Of a stretch of DNA of 64,000 nucleotides, positions 63,270 through 64,000 are shown piece by piece (the stretch's first letter is position 1; each line of letters opens with the position of its first letter). Below the pieces are notes generated by a model. It did not search any database, was not told where the DNA came from, and was given only the letters and a program-made list of their open reading frames with translations. Source of the DNA: Jeotgalibacillus salarius (GTDB lineage: Bacteria; Bacillota; Bacilli; Bacillales; Jeotgalibacillaceae); the NCBI RefSeq assembly GCF_004405125.1, contig NZ_SORX01000002.1, forward strand, positions 248,001-312,000. The letters run 5' to 3'. Both the position numbers and the translations under genes were made by a program.

Positions 63270-64000
63270 TTATTCATCTCCCTTAGGTGTAGCAATTACC
63301 TTCATATCAGTCCCAACCATTTCAACACTGTCAATTTTCAGTTCGAAAGCGTCTTCCATCGTTTCAATGCCGCTGCCTCCTACGACACCTTTAGCAAGAC
63401 GGCCGGTTATCATTTTTGGCGCAATATAAGTAACCATTCTGTTTACTGCTCTCGCCTGAATGAAAGAAGCGTGCACCTCGCTTCCGCCTTCAACATATAC
63501 TGAATGAATATCGGAATTAAACAATGATGTCAAAACATCTTTAATATCAACTGCTTCAGTATTCAGTTTATTTACAGTTACGCCGTTCAGATTATTTAAA
63601 TATTCTTCTTTTTTCACATCAGCATTTTTACCGCAAATGATGAAAACGGGTGCTGCTGAATCGTGCAGTAATCCGGCATTCGCTGGAATTGATAAGTTTG
63701 TATCCAGCACGACTCTTATTGGGGAGATTCCACCCTCAATCAGCCTGACAGTAAGTGAAGGATCATCTTTAATTACGGTATTTACGCCAACAAGGATCGC
63801 ATCATGCAGATGGCGATCTCGATGAACATCAACTCTAGCTTCAGGGCCCGTAATCCATTTACTGTGCCCGCTATTAGATGCAGTTTTTCCGTCGAGAGAC
63901 ATCGCTGTCTTCAATGTGATGAAAGGTTTCTTTTCATTAATCGCATAGAAAAAATACTCGTTCAACTGATCCGTTTCATCTTTACAGACACCTGTCATAA
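63270..64000 (-). CDS. ribD: Riboflavin biosynthesis protein RibD, N-terminal part missing
   Basis: The frame is open at the window edge, so the N-terminal cytidine-deaminase-like domain is lost. The end of that domain (EYFFYAINEKKPFITLKTAMSLDGKTA) and the reductase domain are present, with ITGPEARVDVHRDRHLHDAILVGVNTVIKDDPSLTVR and VYVEGGSEVHASFIQ. RibD performs deamination and reduction on the path to riboflavin. It precedes ribE in the order ribD-ribE-ribBA-ribH, as in Bacillus. Confidence 0.95.
   Translation of the reverse strand, partial: MTGVCKDETDQLNEYFFYAINEKKPFITLKTAMSLDGKTASNSGHSKWITGPEARVDVHRDRHLHDAILVGVNTVIKDDPSLTVRLIEGGISPIRVVLDTNLSIPANAGLLHDSAAPVFIICGKNADVKKEEYLNNLNGVTVNKLNTEAVDIKDVLTSLFNSDIHSVYVEGGSEVHASFIQARAVNRMVTYIAPKMITGRLAKGVVGGSGIETMEDAFELKIDSVEMVGTDMKVIATPKGDE

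Overview
The window is chromosomal DNA from a low-GC, endospore-forming Gram-positive of the order Bacillales. Strong AGGAGG-type ribosome binding sites, frequent TTG/GTG starts, sigma-A and alternative-sigma promoters, an Sda-like checkpoint protein and a Rok-like repressor all fit this. Gene neighbourhoods match Bacillus (yneT-parE-parC-alsT, xpaC-telA, yojN-yojO) and Staphylococcus (odhB-odhA-arlS-arlR). An OpuC-type osmolyte importer, a proline cluster of proHJA type and a bacterial voltage-gated sodium channel suggest a halotolerant or marine member, perhaps Jeotgalibacillus-like (an inference, not proven).

Layout. 1-2.6 kb: end of an osmoprotectant ABC operon and a CoA-binding protein. 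2.8-8.7 kb: topoisomerase IV (parE, parC) and a sodium/alanine symporter. 8.8-16.4 kb: small genes, a YkqA-like protein, the proline operon proC-proB-proA, and a minus-strand operon with an atypical flavin disulfide reductase. 16.5-19.9 kb: hom-thrC-thrB. 20-22.3 kb: a cluster of stress-type genes with SigB-like promoters. 22.4-24.5 kb: preQ1-I riboswitch and queC-queD-queE. 24.5-36.4 kb: MsrA, LCP protein, YdjM-like protein, SpeD, CvfB, PadR and ArsR regulators, ABC-F ATPase, cold-shock protein, AI-2E-type transporter. 36.6-41.5 kb: xpaC-telA behind an ECF-type promoter, then the MoxR/VWA pair. 41.6-44.5 kb: sodium channel, Rok-like repressor, C45 hydrolase and sda. 44.6-51 kb: odhAB and arlRS. 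51-58 kb: trpEGDCFBA behind tandem tRNA-Trp T-boxes. 58-64 kb: dapF, a purine-type permease and ribH-ribBA-ribE-ribD, the last cut by the window edge.

The window is core genome. I see no prophage, insertion sequence, CRISPR array, rRNA or tRNA gene, and no clearly new multi-gene system. The most interesting points are regulatory or small: tandem Trp T-boxes, extracytoplasmic-function promoters before the LCP gene and xpaC-telA, facing SigB-like promoters, a short Rok homologue, an Sda-like 44-residue gene, several small proteins, a disulfide reductase without the usual C-terminal His-Glu pair, an ABC-F protein with degenerate ATP-site motifs, and a proline operon with no T-box but a perfect cre-like site.
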